From contig NC_088864.1 in NCBI RefSeq assembly GCF_032884065.1, positions 21,752,994 through 21,816,993 on the forward strand: a stretch of DNA of 64,000 bases, written 5' to 3'. The notes under the pieces are model-generated. The model saw only the letters and a list, made by a program, of their open reading frames with translations. It did no database searches and had not been told where the DNA came from. The stretch's first letter is position 1. Each line of letters begins with the position of its first letter. Below, one piece after another: positions 33,709 to 45,132 of this stretch. The position numbers were made by a program, and so were the translations under genes. The stretch comes from Artemia franciscana. Taxonomy: Eukaryota > Arthropoda > Branchiopoda > Anostraca > Artemiidae.

Positions 33709-34640
33709 CTATCAAACAGTTCGTGGTAACAAACTGTAAGTAAGGAGCGACCCGGCTCTATAGTAACCGAAACTCTAAAAAACGGATTTTTGATACCAAT
33801 AGATATATAAAAAGAATCGGGGTTTTATGCTGTTTTCAAATATGTATTCAAGTTTCAATAAGCTTAATCTTACACATCAAGGTTACGAGTCTGAGAAAAT
33901 TTGCCGGATTTTTGAAAAGGGTGGGAAAGTCAGGGAATCTTAATGAAGATCTCACCATCAGATTCAGCGTGTCAGATAACCCTATTATAAAAGTTTCAAG
34001 CGTTTATCTGAAAAAATGTGAAATTTTGAATTTTCTGCCAGAAGAAATATCGCGGATATGTGTTTATATGTTTTTCCCCAGAGGTGATCGTATCGACCCA
34101 GTGGTCCTAGAATATTGTGAAAGAGCTCTTTCGAACGGAAATTAAAAGTTCTAGTGCCCTTTTTAAGTGAAAAATATTGGAGAGCAACTGGGCCCCCTCC
34201 AACGCCCCTTTTTTCTCAAAATCGTTCGATCGAAATTTTGAGATAGAACTATGCCTTTGGGGATATCATGACCCTCCCACAACCCCTGGGGATAGGTCTT
34301 TAAGTTACAAAATGTGCCTATTGTTTACGTATAGGATTTGTTATTGGGAAGCATGCATACATTTTTCAGGGGGGGATTTTCTGCTGGTGAGATTTTCCTC
34401 GGGATAATTTTCCATAGAGAGGGAAGTTTCCAGGGGGTGAATTTTTCAGGGGAAATTTTACACTGGGGGAGTTTTTCAGAATTGCTACACGAAATTCTTC
34501 AGATATTATTAGATATTAAGGGTAATTATCCGGGGTAAATTTTTCACCAGGATTGAATTTCCTAAAGAATAAATCCTTGGTGAGGAGAGATTTTTCCGGG
34601 GAGGAGTTGCAAGATTTCCTGGCATTATTAAAAAAAAACG
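33709..34640 (+). repeat. Dispersed element with hairpin head, copy 1
   Basis: Starts with 'atcaaacagttcgtggtaac', where ACAGTTCG...(C/A)GAACTGT can pair, then 'taaggagcgacccggctc' and 'atagtaaccgaaactc'. Related heads are at 44040-44108 (inverse), 45845-45910 (inverse) and 55163-55230 (direct). Downstream is a single unit of the ~420-bp family ('agttctagtgccctttttaa', 'ctcccacaacccctgggg') and a G-rich 'ggggaaattt'-type stretch. It lies in GST1 intron 2. Confidence 0.75.
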
Positions 34641-34654
34641 ATCAGAAATTAAAC

Positions 34655-34985
34655 AAAAAGACAAGTTTTCTCAACCGAAAGTAAGGAACAACATTAAAAC
34701 TTAAACGAACAGAAACTATTACATTTATGAGGGGGTTACTCCTCCACAACACCTAGCTCTTTACGCTAAAATTTGAATTCTTTTCCAATTTTTGAGAATG
34801 GCTCCTGAAACACTATGTTTGTTTAATTAGAACAATAAGAAGTTTTTTTTAAGTGCTAAAAACCTTTAGCGTAAAGAGCGAGATGTTGTGTAGGTGTAAT
34901 CCCCCTAATATACGAAATAATCTCTGTTCGTTTTAAGTTTTAATGTTGCTCCTTACTTCCAGTTGAAAAACTTGTTTTTAATTTA
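34655..34985. repeat. Foldback (inverted-repeat) element
   Basis: Left arm 'acaagttttctcaaccgaaa', 'aacattaaaacttaaacgaa' and 'acctagctctttacgctaaa' pairs with right arm 'tttagcgtaaagagcgag', 'tctgttcgttttaagtttta' and 'ttccagttgaaaaacttgtt'. Arms are about 110 bp with mismatches around a ~90-bp loop. A sister copy is at 41270-41600. Confidence 0.85.
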
Positions 34986-35439
34986 TTTTTTAGATAAAAA
35001 GATCTTTTAACAATACTGAGTTTGACAATCTTTTCCTAAAAGTTTTTAGTCCGCCGTTTTTTTTGTTTTTTTTTTTTTCAGAAACCGAACTAGGACAGGC
35101 TTGTATCATTTATATTTAGCTTTGGCCCAAGATCCAATAACATTGATTCACAAAACTTAGGGGGATGGATATATTTTTCATAAATAGGGGGAAGGGTTCA
35201 AATTTGTCATTCTTTTTAAGATTGTTTCAATTGAAATACCAAGAACAGCATTTTTTAATGAACATACCTCCCTCCACCGATGAGAATTTTTTAAAGAATA
35301 TAAGGGGGGAAATATCTAGGAAAATTCTAGGGAGAGGGAGAAACCCCCCCCCCCCCAAATTGACACCACTACCAGGCCCTGAGATCGCTTGCCATTGAAC
35401 AATAGATAACATTATATATCCTAGTTTAAAGTCTTCCAC

Positions 35440-36240
35440 ACTATTCGTCTTGAACTTCTGCCAAACAGAAAATATTTACTGTTGAGAGAAATAGTACGAA
35501 AGCCCCTTTGGGAGACTTTGGCTGCTTAAAAACTGAGATGCACACGATCGCACTGAGTCCTGCAAGAACAGCTATGTAAGACGCCACCCCACACCACTTG
35601 GAATGATCTTTTGGGGGTGCGATCTGAAAACCTGTCTGTTGGTTCCTCTTAAAAGAAAGTTCGAGAAACAAAAGTATACGGAAAACTTAGGCAAAGTATT
35701 CACCAGTGACATAGCTGGCCCTAAGTTTTAGTGGCCTGATGCCTTCAAAGATAAAAAAAAATCAGATATTCTGATTGATTTGAGGTGAACTGTCCACAAA
35801 CATTGTCTTTGAGCGAAATCTTAGGGTTTGTCTCGAAGTTGCAGAAGTTCTTAGCAATAAGTTTCATATGTAGAGGCTCATATATATTTATGAGCTTCGT
35901 CTTGGCTGGTCTGCTTTACATTAAACCTTCCAAGGAAAAATATGTCAGAATCTTCGACAGAGGAAGTAAACTACACAAGGAAATTTCAGATACTAGCCTA
36001 AAAAGCATTGGCTCCATGTAGGCTGGTCACTGATTTTATGAACAGAAACTGCAAGTTCAGATAATAGGAAGTCAGAAAGTGGTTAGGATCTCGAATAAAG
36101 TACAGAGAAATATATGTGTTTTCAGTTAGAACTCTTGTTCTACGAAAGTCAATTTGAAAAGCTCTTTCATCCCTGTTTCTAAACAAGAAAGATGCCACCA
36201 AAGTTGATTCTGTTTTGCAAAGTCGAAGCGGTCCGTTTCA
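35440..36240. repeat. GST1 intron 2 segment shared with GST2 intron 2
   Basis: Short matches in the same order occur in GST2 intron 2 (62090-62790): 'gagaaatagtacgaaag' with 'gaaaaatagtacgagag', 'ccctaagttttagtggcc' with 'ccctaagtttttagtggc', and 'tgtttctaaacaagaaagat' with 'tgtctccaaacaagaaagag'. These are remnants of the ancestral intron kept after the gene duplication. ORFs here (for example 35441-35671, with one hydrophobic segment) are not supported as genes. Confidence 0.65.
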
Positions 36241-36404
36241 GGTCTTAAAAATATTTAGTGAAGCACTCTTGCAGAATTCAGTAGAACAAAACAAAGGATA
36301 TTCTGAAATTATATCGTCCGGACCCTCCTTCTCTCAGTATTGCAGACCAAGCAGCAATTGCTTTACCAAGCTCTATCTAATGGCACTAGAAGCTTAGTTT
36401 GCGA

Positions 36405-36475
36405 GAGCTGAAGAGAGAGAGATAGAGACAGAGAGATGGAGTGAGAAAGAAGAAGAGAGAGAATTGTAGATTATA
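36405..36475. repeat. GA-rich low-complexity tract
   Basis: A run of interrupted (GA)n, 'agagagagagatagagacag' and similar, within GST1 intron 2. Confidence 0.85.
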
Positions 36476-36479
36476 AGGA

Positions 36480-38098
36480 GAGAATTGAAAAATACTCTTG
36501 AGAAGCAGAAGAAAAACTGATGGAAGTTGATGAACAGAGAAGGATACAAACTAACCCGGTGAATGATACCATTTACCAAATTGATAAATTGACCAGCTGT
36601 TTTTTATTGAAATTCAGATCCAGCCTATATGTTCGTGAAACTTGTCTGATAATGATAAATATTCAGTTTTATTGGTGGCACAGTTTTTGTTGGTGATTCA
36701 GTTTTATTGGTGATTCAGTTTTTTAATGGCACAGCGACGAGGAGCGGAGACAGTAATTGGTGGTTCCTTAACGATAATATCTTTGGAAGGCTGTAGTGTC
36801 GATCCGAATTCTGATAAGGGCAGTTTTGCCCTCTTCTTTTCTTTGACAGTAATAAGTTCTAGTAGAATAATGTAAAGCTTTTCAAAAAGCAAAGAACGGT
36901 GTTAAATCTTAATGGAGTATAGACCCCAAACTATTACAAGTACATTTAATTTAAAAGTAGATGCTAGTGTAAAAGTAAATGATCTACTCTTTAATTGGAT
37001 AATTTTTTTTAATATACATTTTATTGAATTGGATCAGTTTTAAAAATCTATACCCAAGAAATTTTCTGTTTGAAACAGTTTGTTTTTTCTTCTTATAATT
37101 CAATTTACCACCTTTTTGTAAATTAAAGATTATGCATCGAAAAAACCTAAATGGGATAGTTTTTAGAAGTTATTTGCTTCGAAAACTGGTTGAGGGGTCT
37201 TGTCAAAAATCTAATTAGTCGTTAGCTTAAAATGGAAGAAATAAAACTGATAGTAAAAGCTAAAAAATGCTTTAAAGGATTGCAACTTTGTAAGGGACTA
37301 AATTTCTGTAACTCTGAAAGAAATATATAAAACCATCTTGGGTCTACCGGTTAGGAGGAAGGAATAAAACTATTAACACGAACTTTCATAAGACACTGTC
37401 ATTTCGACTTGGATCTAAAAATAACATTCAAGTAAACATTAAGATCGCAAGAAATGAGGAAATCCTTTTTAAGACAATGTTAAGAAGAGAAAGGAAATTT
37501 ATTTGGCTTGTGCTTGTGGGTCAAAGTTTGTTGAAAGATATTATTAGTCTGTATTAACCTAGTTTGACCAGTCTAGCTGATTTAAATCTACTAGTATAAC
37601 CCACTTTTCGGTACCAGCCTATTTTGTGTTTTTTAAATCCAAATTTTACGATAGAGTCTTGACTATGAATCTATATTGTAAAAGAAAGCATGACAGAATT
37701 CTTGAGTTTTCGTCAAAAACGGCTTGGTTTAATTAAAAGCAATAAGGGATGATCGAGAGATTTTTGTTTTGACTCATGACGAGCAATGTCGACTGGACTT
37801 GTATGCAAAATACAAGCTATTCATTATGCTTATAGCTTAATGAATAGGAATAATATTTCTAAAAAATGTAGCCGTAAAGCAGATGTCATTAAAGTAACCG
37901 TAAAGTAGTCATGCAATAGTGAAGTCAAGGCATTGAGAAAAAAAATGGCCTTTTTGTAAATTGAAATATGCCTTAGATATATCAATATTGGCCTCAAAAA
38001 TCATTTTCACTAATACGAAAAAACAGTCTCATTGACGAGTCTCATCCTAAAATTGTTTCAGAAACGACGGCTGTTGAATTGCAATAACATTAGCTTAC
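36480..38098. other. GST1 intron 2, remaining part
   Basis: AT-rich with no ORF or repeat that I can name. The stretch next to exon 2 carries short similarities to the same position in GST2. Confidence 0.5.
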
Positions 38099-38266
38099 CA
38101 GTTACTAAGTCGCAAACAGTATCAGCATATGCGTCAGCAATAGCTGAATCGAAAGGATCCTCTGGCTGGAGCCCATGCGGCTTCGCCAAGTAGCGGATAA
38201 TGGCCAGAGTCTGCGGCAGAAAGAGTCCATTGACTTCCAAAAGTGGGAGGTATCCAGTAGGTGTTT
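38099..38266 (-). CDS. GST1 coding exon 2
   Basis: Acceptor aatttcag before 38266, donor G|gtaagc after 38099; 168 nt. It encodes 'TPTGYLPLLEVNGLFLPQTL', 'AIIRYLAKPHGLQPEDPFDS' and 'AIADAYADTVCDLVT'. This covers the cis-Pro strand (Leu55-Pro56), the glutathione-binding Gln67 and the start of the helical domain. The usual Gln-Ser pair is Gln-Thr (67-68) here and in GST2. Two leading bases complete Lys49 with exon 1. Confidence 0.95.
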
Positions 38267-40020
38267 CTGAAATTTATTGTAATTACTTTTACTTGCGGCA
38301 TAATGGTATTTGTTAAAAACAATACCTATCGCTAGTAAATTGGATTAGACATACACAGAACCAGTAAAAATAATAAAATGAATGAAATGCATTCAGACCC
38401 AGCCTACCCTCTTCACCCCACGAACGTCCTAAAAAAATTCCAACCATACAACTTCCTACCCCCCCCCAATTGTCTTCCCTGTTATTCCCCACCCATATTG
38501 CTTCCCACTGTACGACTCCCATCCAAATAACACCCAGCCATAAAATCTCCCTACCCCAACTCCCCGATTTAATAATTCCCCAACACACAGGAAGCAATCA
38601 AAGAAATTTCGACCAACAAAATTCCCAATCAACACAACTCTCAGTTGCATAAATCCCCATCTGTAAAAATTATAGACAATTACTAATAGGTATCAAAGTA
38701 TAGGTTTTCAATTTCAGAATTTTTCGGAACAACATCCAATGAGGCTAAAGTTGACTTGAGAAAGTCCTGAAACGAAACATAATATATACATATATATATT
38801 GCCTAGATAATTCATGCAAGGCTGTCAGTTTTACTGCAATATGCATTTGAGAGTATTTGAGGTTGTTAATCAAACGATTAATACTACAATATAGAACCCC
38901 AAAATCAAAAGATGGTAACTGAATCTTGAGACCATTTTAAAATTTTCGTATTTCATATTGATTAGCAAGTTTGGTCTAAGTTTAAAATTTTGAACCGATG
39001 AGTAAACAAATATTTCGCTCTAACTGATAACAGTATCGTGAAAATCACAACAATTTACTTATAGCATCTATTTTCTATTTTTCTTTGTAGATTATCCACA
39101 ATCAAATTTAAAAGGTAAAATATTAAGAAAAGACTCTTCCCATGTACAGGGCACCATTTTAGAACTGCAACCTGTTATCTAGCCATCTTCCTTCTTACTT
39201 CCCAAATTTTCATGGATTCAAAAAGGTTTTTAAAAAACTTTAAAAAGGTTTTAAAAGGTTTTTTAACCCTTTAAAACGGTTTTTCCAAAAAGACTATAAA
39301 AAAGTCGTACATTCAAGCTTAAAATGAACAAATATTCCTAACAATTTTTTATCTCTAGAACGAACAGAAATGTGAATGCAAAAGCTGTCCAATTTGAAAT
39401 ACACAGAAATTGCTATGAATTGATAGATGGAATATACAATGAAATGAATAATCAAATCAAGCTCAAAACGAACAGAAATTTATTACAATACGAATAGGAG
39501 TTTTGCCCCCTCGACTGAAAACTTTACTATTTTTATTTCCTTTACCGAAAACTTCCTTTAGTGAAAGCCAAACTTATTCCTTCAAATATTACTAAGTGAT
39601 GTTTTAGAGTTTTTTGTTTGGTGTTGAATTTCTGTTATATGAAACGAGAAAATATACTGACGAAAAAAAGTCCAATTAAATTAGGAATTTAAATTCAAAG
39701 TAAAAAATATAATAGTTCTAGAAATGTTTTATTTTTGTAAGCTTTGTTAGTATTTTTAATTCATTTTAAGGTACGAAAAATATGTGTCCAGAATATCTAA
39801 CATTTTCAATAAGGTACATATGACACCCTATCCTTTATGGATGTCATACAAAAGGTAAGTGGAGCTTGGAGATGGCATACGCTTGGAAAAAAAATGTCAC
39901 TTATATCCACTAAGACCAACAGCCTTTCCCTAAAGGTTTCAAAGCACTTTTGGGAAAAGATTCGACAAATCTCGGCCCAAGAAACTCCTGTGTATGCACC
40001 TGCATTCATAGCCACCCAGG

Positions 40021-40420
40021 TTTAAATTTTAATAATGATAAAAAGAAATCCTTGAACATATGAAACGGCTAATTTTTTTTCATTTATAGATTTTCACCCA
40101 TTCCTAAAATGTACGACTACCCATCTCTAGTATAGTAACATTGTTTGTAAAAATGGTAGATTATACGCAGATGCACCTATTAAAGAATCACAGACAATTT
40201 TAAGAATGATAAAAAAGATGTTAAAATAAATTTTAATAATGATAAAAAGAAATCCTTGAACATATGAAACTGCTAAGTTTTTTCATTTATAGAAAAAACC
40301 TCTACCTCTTCCTACCCATTCCTAACATGTATGAGTGCCCATCTTTAGTATAGTAACATAGCTTGTACAAGTGGTAGACTATACGGAGGTGCATCTATTA
40401 AAGAATCACAGACAGTGAAA
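40021..40420. repeat. Local tandem duplication (~205 bp x 2)
   Basis: 'ttaataatgataaaaagaaa', 'tccttgaacatatgaaac' and 'attaaagaatcacagacaat' occur near 40029-40199 and again near 40233-40415 with point differences. Confidence 0.9.
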
Positions 40421-41269
40421 ATTAAATCATATTGCTTGAATTAGCTGGGCTGAAAAGAACACAACTATATGCATCATTAAAAACCATAAACAAAATCTTT
40501 AGAGGCAATGAGTGTTGTCTGTTTTTACCAATTGGCTATGTTTATTTGTTTTGTGGTTCAATTTTGAAACACTGACAGATATGTGAAACTGTACTAGAAA
40601 ATAAATTTAAAGGGCTGCAGGCCTCTGAAAATAAGTATTCTTACTTGTCATGACCCAAGGTAGTTGCTCCGTAAATTTTTAGACTGACCAATGAAAAAGA
40701 AACCTGATTACATTTCTGCCGAAAACATAGTTACATTCTGCTTGAAACTTGGTAATATAAGCGGAGGGTGAGGGAGGGGGGCTACTTTAGGGTTAGGAAC
40801 GCACTTTCCTTTCAATAATTACTCTATGAAAACTTTAAATTATTTCGTTTCAGACACGATGTCACATTACTAGATTTCTACATTACTACTGAAAAAATAT
40901 TCAATGGCCATTGTTGAAGGGGCTGAAGGTTGAGTTTGGTCCTACATTCGCAAAGATTAAACATTCATTGATGAATACGATTCAAGGGAGGCTCATTGTT
41001 GGTGATGCACTGGCCAAATTTGACCATCTAGTCCCGAAGATTGAAAATCTCCTAGTGCTTCTTGTCTGAAAAACATGTCAAAACCCCTATTTTCGTGGTT
41101 CAACGTACAACACTGGTAAGAATGTGGTACTGCCAAAAATCTTTATAATTTTGAAACAATACAAAGAAAATTTAAGAAAGTAATGGTCTTAAGGTACAAA
41201 AAGATCTAAGATGAATGCAAGAACGAAAAAAATGTCCTTATTTTGTTGTCTTTTGTTCCTTAAACATAA

Positions 41270-41830
41270 TATATAAAAAAGTTTTTTCGACTGAAAGTAA
41301 GGATCAATATTGAAATTTGAAACGAACAAAAACTATTACACATATGAGGGGGACTGGCCCTTCGTCAATCTCTTGCTCGTTACGCTAAAGTTTTTTAGTA
41401 CTTTAATGAAGCTTCTTATTCCAATTAGTTGTGTTTCAGGAGCCGTTCTTAAAGGATTAAGACTAAGAATCAAACCTTAGTGTATAGAGCAAGGGTTTGT
41501 GGAGGGGGCAGCCCCCACCATATACGGAATGATCTTTGTTTGTTTTAAGTTTAGTGCTGCTCCTAACTTTTGGTTGGAAAACTTGGTTTTTAATTTAATT
41601 TCTGACTTTTTTTCAAATAATACCAGGAAATCTACCCCCCCCCCAAAAAAAAAACCTCAGAAAATCCTCCCCCAGATAATTCCCTCCCTGCAAAAAGGTC
41701 TCCAAAGAGGAGCTAAGACAAATAAAATGAACTCCTTTTATGAATTCTGTCAAATTCCCTCCTTGTAAAATTTCTCCTTTAAAATTCCCCCCAAAAACTT
41801 CCAGCCTATGAAAAATCCTCCGCATGAACA
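41270..41830. repeat. Foldback element, sister of 34655-34985, plus C-rich tail
   Basis: Arms 'gttttttcgactgaaagtaa' ... 'caatctcttgctcgttacgc' and 'gtatagagcaagggtttgtg' ... 'gctcctaacttttggttgga' pair around a loop. The sequence continues into a C/A-rich tract (41630-41830) that resembles, in reverse complement, the G-rich part of 34350-34620. Confidence 0.75.
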
Positions 41831-41929
41831 ATCATCCTTCCACTCCAAAAACTGTTGTAAATTACCAATGACAAATAATAAAAATACATCTGAGCAATGG
41901 CCAAACTTCAGTACTTACAACTCTTTTCC

Positions 41930-42140
41930 CAGGGGCTTTGGGGCGTCTTGTCATCTCCAGAGGCATAGTTATCGAACTTTTCAACTATTCTTAAAAAATA
42001 ACTATCTCAAAAGTTTGATGGGATGTCTTTGGGTAAAAATGGCGTGGGAGGGGGACAATTTCCCCCCAGTATTTTTGGACAATCAAAAAGGCTCTAGGAC
42101 TTTTGATTTCAGTTCGCATGGATCCTCTCTCAGTCTTCTA
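41930..42140 (+). repeat. Single unit of the ~420-bp repeat family
   Basis: Contains 'ggggctttggggcgtcttgt', 'atctcaaaagtttgatggga' and 'ggcgtgggagggggacaatt', in the same order as units of the 3.9-5.9 kb array. Confidence 0.7.
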
Positions 42141-42218
42141 TGACCGTTACATCGGTACCAAAATCCCTGGAAAAAATTCGAAAAAACATGCATCCGTGAT
42201 CTTTCTTCTGTTTTTTTT

Positions 42219-43820
42219 ATGGCACTTGGTATTAACCAAGTGACATATAGCAGTCGCCAATTCTGTCGGTCTGTCTGTCGGTCTGTCGGTCTGTCTGTCG
42301 GTCTGTCGGTCCCGGTTTTGCTACTTTAGGCACTTCCAGGTAAGCTAGGACGATGAAATTTGGCAAGCGTATCAGGGACCGGACCAGATTAAATTAGAAA
42401 TAGTCGTTTTCCCGATTTGACCATCTGGGGGGGGGAGAAGGGGCCGGTTAATTCGGAAAAATAGAAAAAATGAAGTATTTTTAACTTATGAGCGGGTGAT
42501 TGGATCTTAATGAAATTTGATGTTTGGAATGATATTCTGTCTCAGAGCTCTTATTTTAAATCCCGACTGGGTCTGATGACATTGGGGGGAGTTGGAGGGG
42601 GGAAACCTAAAATCTTGGAAAACACTTAGAGTAGAGGGATCGGGATGAAACTTGATGGGAAAAATAAGCGCAAGTCCCAGATACATGATTAACATAATCG
42701 GAACTTATTTGCTCTCTTTGGGGTAGTTGGGAGGGGGGGAGTAAGTCTTAAAAATTAGAAAAATGAGGTATTTTCAACTTACGAACGGGTGATCGGATCT
42801 CAATGAAATTTGATGTTTAGAAGGATATCGTGTCTTAGAGCTCTTATTTTAAATCCCGACCGGATCTGGTGATGGGGGCGGGGAGTTGGGAGGGGGAAAC
42901 CTAAAACTTGGAAAACACTTAGAGTGGAGGGATCGGGATGAAACATGGTGGGAAAAATAAACACAAGTCCTAGATAGATGATTGACATAAACGGAACGGA
43001 TCCGCTCTCTTTTGGGTAGTTGGGGGGGGGGGGGTTAATTCTGAAAAATTAGAAAAAATGAGGTATTTTTAACTTACGAATGGGTGATTGGATCTCCATG
43101 AAATTTGATTTTTAGAAGGATATCGTGGCTCAAAGCTCTCATTTTAAATCCTGACCGGATCTGGTGACATTGGGGGAAGTTTGGGGTGGGGAGACCTAAA
43201 ATGATGGGAAACCCTTAGATTGGAAGGATTGGGATGAAACTTGGTTGGAAAAATAAGCAAAAGTCTTGCATACGTAATTTACATAATTGGAACGGATCCG
43301 CTCAATTGCGGGGGGGGGGGGTAATTCTGAAAAATAAGAAAAATAACGTATTTTTAACTTACGAAGGAGTGATCGGATCTTCATGAAACTTCATATTTAG
43401 AAGGACCTCGTAACTCTGATATCTTATTTTAAATCTCAACCGGCGGTGAGATCAGGATGAAACTGGATGGGAAGAATAGAAACCTGTCTAAGATACGTGA
43501 CTGACATAACTGGACCGGATCTGCTCTCTTTGGTGGAATTGGGAGGGGGGAGGTAATTTTGAAAATTGAGGTATTTGTAACTTACGAAAGGGTGACCAGA
43601 TCTTAATGAAATTTGATATTTAGAAGGATCTTGTGCTATAAAGTTTAACTTTAGGTTCTGACCTTCTCACAAGTGCCAAATGAGCTCTTGGCTCTTGGCT
43701 CTTCCGACCTCGTCCAAATGAGCTCTTGGCTCTTCCGACCTCGTACCATATGAGCTCTCGGCTCTTCCGACCTCGTCACAAGTGCCATATGAGCTCTTAG
43801 CTCTTGTTTTTTTTTTTTTT
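42219..43820. mobile_element. ~1.6-kb non-autonomous element with short TIRs and four internal ~290-bp repeats
   Basis: The left end ATGGCACTTG (42219-42228) is matched by CAAGTGCCAT at 43779-43788. The left end also forms a hairpin CACTTGGT/ACCAAGTG (42223-42242). Then come a GTCGGTCT microsatellite (42264-42312) and a lead-in 'cacttccaggtaagctagga'. The internal unit begins 'cttacgaa(c/t)gggtgatcgg' near 42485, 42777, 43071, 43360 and 43580. The right part has a 'gagctcttggctcttccgac' minisatellite (43680-43800) and ends in poly-T. No transposase ORF is present. Confidence 0.7.
42264..42312. repeat. GTCGGTCT microsatellite
   Basis: Alternating 'tgtcggtctgtctgtcggtc' run inside the element at 42219-43820. 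Confidence 0.95.
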
Positions 43821-44039
43821 TATACAAAATTCCGCATCTTTGTAGATAGGAGCTTGAAACCTCAATACTCTTAACATTTTGGTGTTGGAATTCCCCTTTT
43901 TTCGAAAACTAGATAAATTTTCTCAGGCTCATAGTTTTTTATGGTAACATTAAGCTTAATGAATTATGTATATTTGGAATTAGAGGAAAAAGCCAATTCT
44001 TTTGATGTATTAATTGTTATCAAAATTCCCCTTCGTTAG

Positions 44040-44108
44040 AGTTTTGGTTACTATTGAGCCGAGTCGCTCTTTACTTACAGTTCGTTATCACGAACCGTTT
44101 GATAAGTA
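44040..44108 (-). repeat. Hairpin-head repeat, inverse copy
   Basis: 'ttggttactattgagccgag', 'tcgctctttacttacagttc' and 'gttatcacgaaccgtttgat' are the reverse complement of the head at 33709-33775. Confidence 0.85.
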
Positions 44109-44973
44109 AACGATCTGTGAGGCAGTTTGTGATACCGAGCTGTAAATAAGAGACTGCAACAGACTGTAAGTTGTGATTATAAGAAAATATGTTAAACTGT
44201 GAAGTAAAAATAGAAAAAAATAATAAAAGGCTGATTTTTGCAGACTTATATTAGGCTATGGTGAGTACCGGATAAACTGAGTCTATTTCTATGTTTATTA
44301 CATTGCACGTAGAAGTCCTTGGTCAAATGGCCAAAAATAAAATGGTTGTTGTGGTAGGGGGAAGGGGTGGCTTCGAAAAAGCTAAAAATAGATTAATTAA
44401 TTAGGAAATAATAATTATGGTTGATAAAATTGTATACATTTTAAAACCTCAGGGAAGGAGACAACGCATACGCCAGGGTCTGGTAAAAGTCCTTTCGGCC
44501 TCGAAGCGATATTTTAAGATACAGATTTGCAATGGTGGAGATAGACCTACTGACTATAAGGTACTGCATAAAAAACATACCACAAAACATATAGATAAAA
44601 TATAAACATATATCAATATAAACATATCCACAAAAACATATAAATAATTAAAGATAATTAAAAGCAAAAATAAGTTGTCCAAAATCAAAGCAAGCTCTTA
44701 GCAATCAAGGAAAAAACTTTTACAATTTACAGGTGCAGAGCCTCAAAGCGGGCTTATGATTAAAAACCTTTTTATCAAAATAATTTTTTCGAGTTAGAGT
44801 TTAGTGCGTTCTTAAAAATAACTTTTAAGACAGAGTTTAACAATAACTTTTAAGACAGAAATTTTGCAACTAGTATATATACTTGGTTTTCCCTCTCTCT
44901 GACAATATAACTCATTACTTACCCAAGACCAATAATATTAGTCTTTTGGGTAGCTGTAAAAGATTGACCTTAC
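44109..44973. other. End of GST1 intron 1, no feature
   Basis: AT-rich; a 62-codon plus-strand ORF at 44417-44605 has no motif. Confidence 0.5.
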
Positions 44974-45118
44974 TTGCTTTTATCGCTGAATCCTTACTGC
45001 GAAATTCTTCTTTTGTGGTTCGTATATCTTCATATTTAACACCAGTATAAGCAAAAATCAGTCTGATAGGTTCAGCACGCCCTCTTTTGCTGAAATAATA
45101 AAGCTTGTACTCAGCCAT
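44974..45118 (-). CDS. GST1 coding exon 1 (start)
   Basis: ATG at 45116-45118; donor A|gtaagg after 44974; 145 nt. It encodes 'MAEYKLYYFSKRGRAEPIRL', 'IFAYTGVKYEDIRTTKEEFR' and 'SKDSAIKA', the thioredoxin-fold N-terminus. Tyr8 in the 'L(Y/T)YF' strand aligns with the catalytic Tyr of sigma GSTs, followed by the GRAE(x)IR helix. The start is fixed by family length. The last base joins AA of exon 2 to give Lys49. An acceptor-like cttacag just upstream (exon start 45132) indicates a 5'UTR intron. Confidence 0.95.
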
Positions 45119-45132
45119 TTTCCTCTTTCTCT

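Larger units (their letters stand above)
38267..44973. other. GST1 intron 1
   Basis: 6.7-kb intron. The part next to exon 2 (38340-38640) has a C-rich tract resembling that beside GST2 exon 2 (63430-63660). The rest is repeat-derived (listed separately) or AT-rich without features. Confidence 0.6.
30184..45132 (-). other. Sigma-class glutathione S-transferase gene 1 (complete locus)
   Basis: Four coding exons on the minus strand: 44974-45118, 38099-38266, 33174-33316 and 30184-30351 (145 + 168 + 143 + 168 nt). Joined they give 207 residues with stop, the normal sigma GST size. Intron phases are 1, 1 and 0. Sigma GSTs are cytosolic dimers that conjugate glutathione to electrophiles such as lipid-peroxidation aldehydes; the class also includes haematopoietic prostaglandin D synthase. 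A probable acceptor (cttacag) ends at 45133, giving a 5'UTR intron and a 14-nt leader before the ATG. The introns (6.7, 4.8 and 2.8 kb) are packed with repeats. A paralogue in the same orientation lies upstream at 56957-63365. Confidence 0.92.

Noticed and set aside
35441-35671. ORF with one hydrophobic segment
   Set aside because: Lies in intronic sequence partly shared with GST2 intron 2, where no matching frame exists; no start or splice context.
38313-38597. Minus-strand 94-codon Gly/Trp-rich ORF
   Set aside because: It is the reverse of a C-rich intronic tract beside GST1 exon 2; the equivalent tract in GST2 is not open.
39806-40025. ORFs open on both strands with a donor-like CAG|gttt
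   Set aside because: No motif, weak donor, no partner exon.
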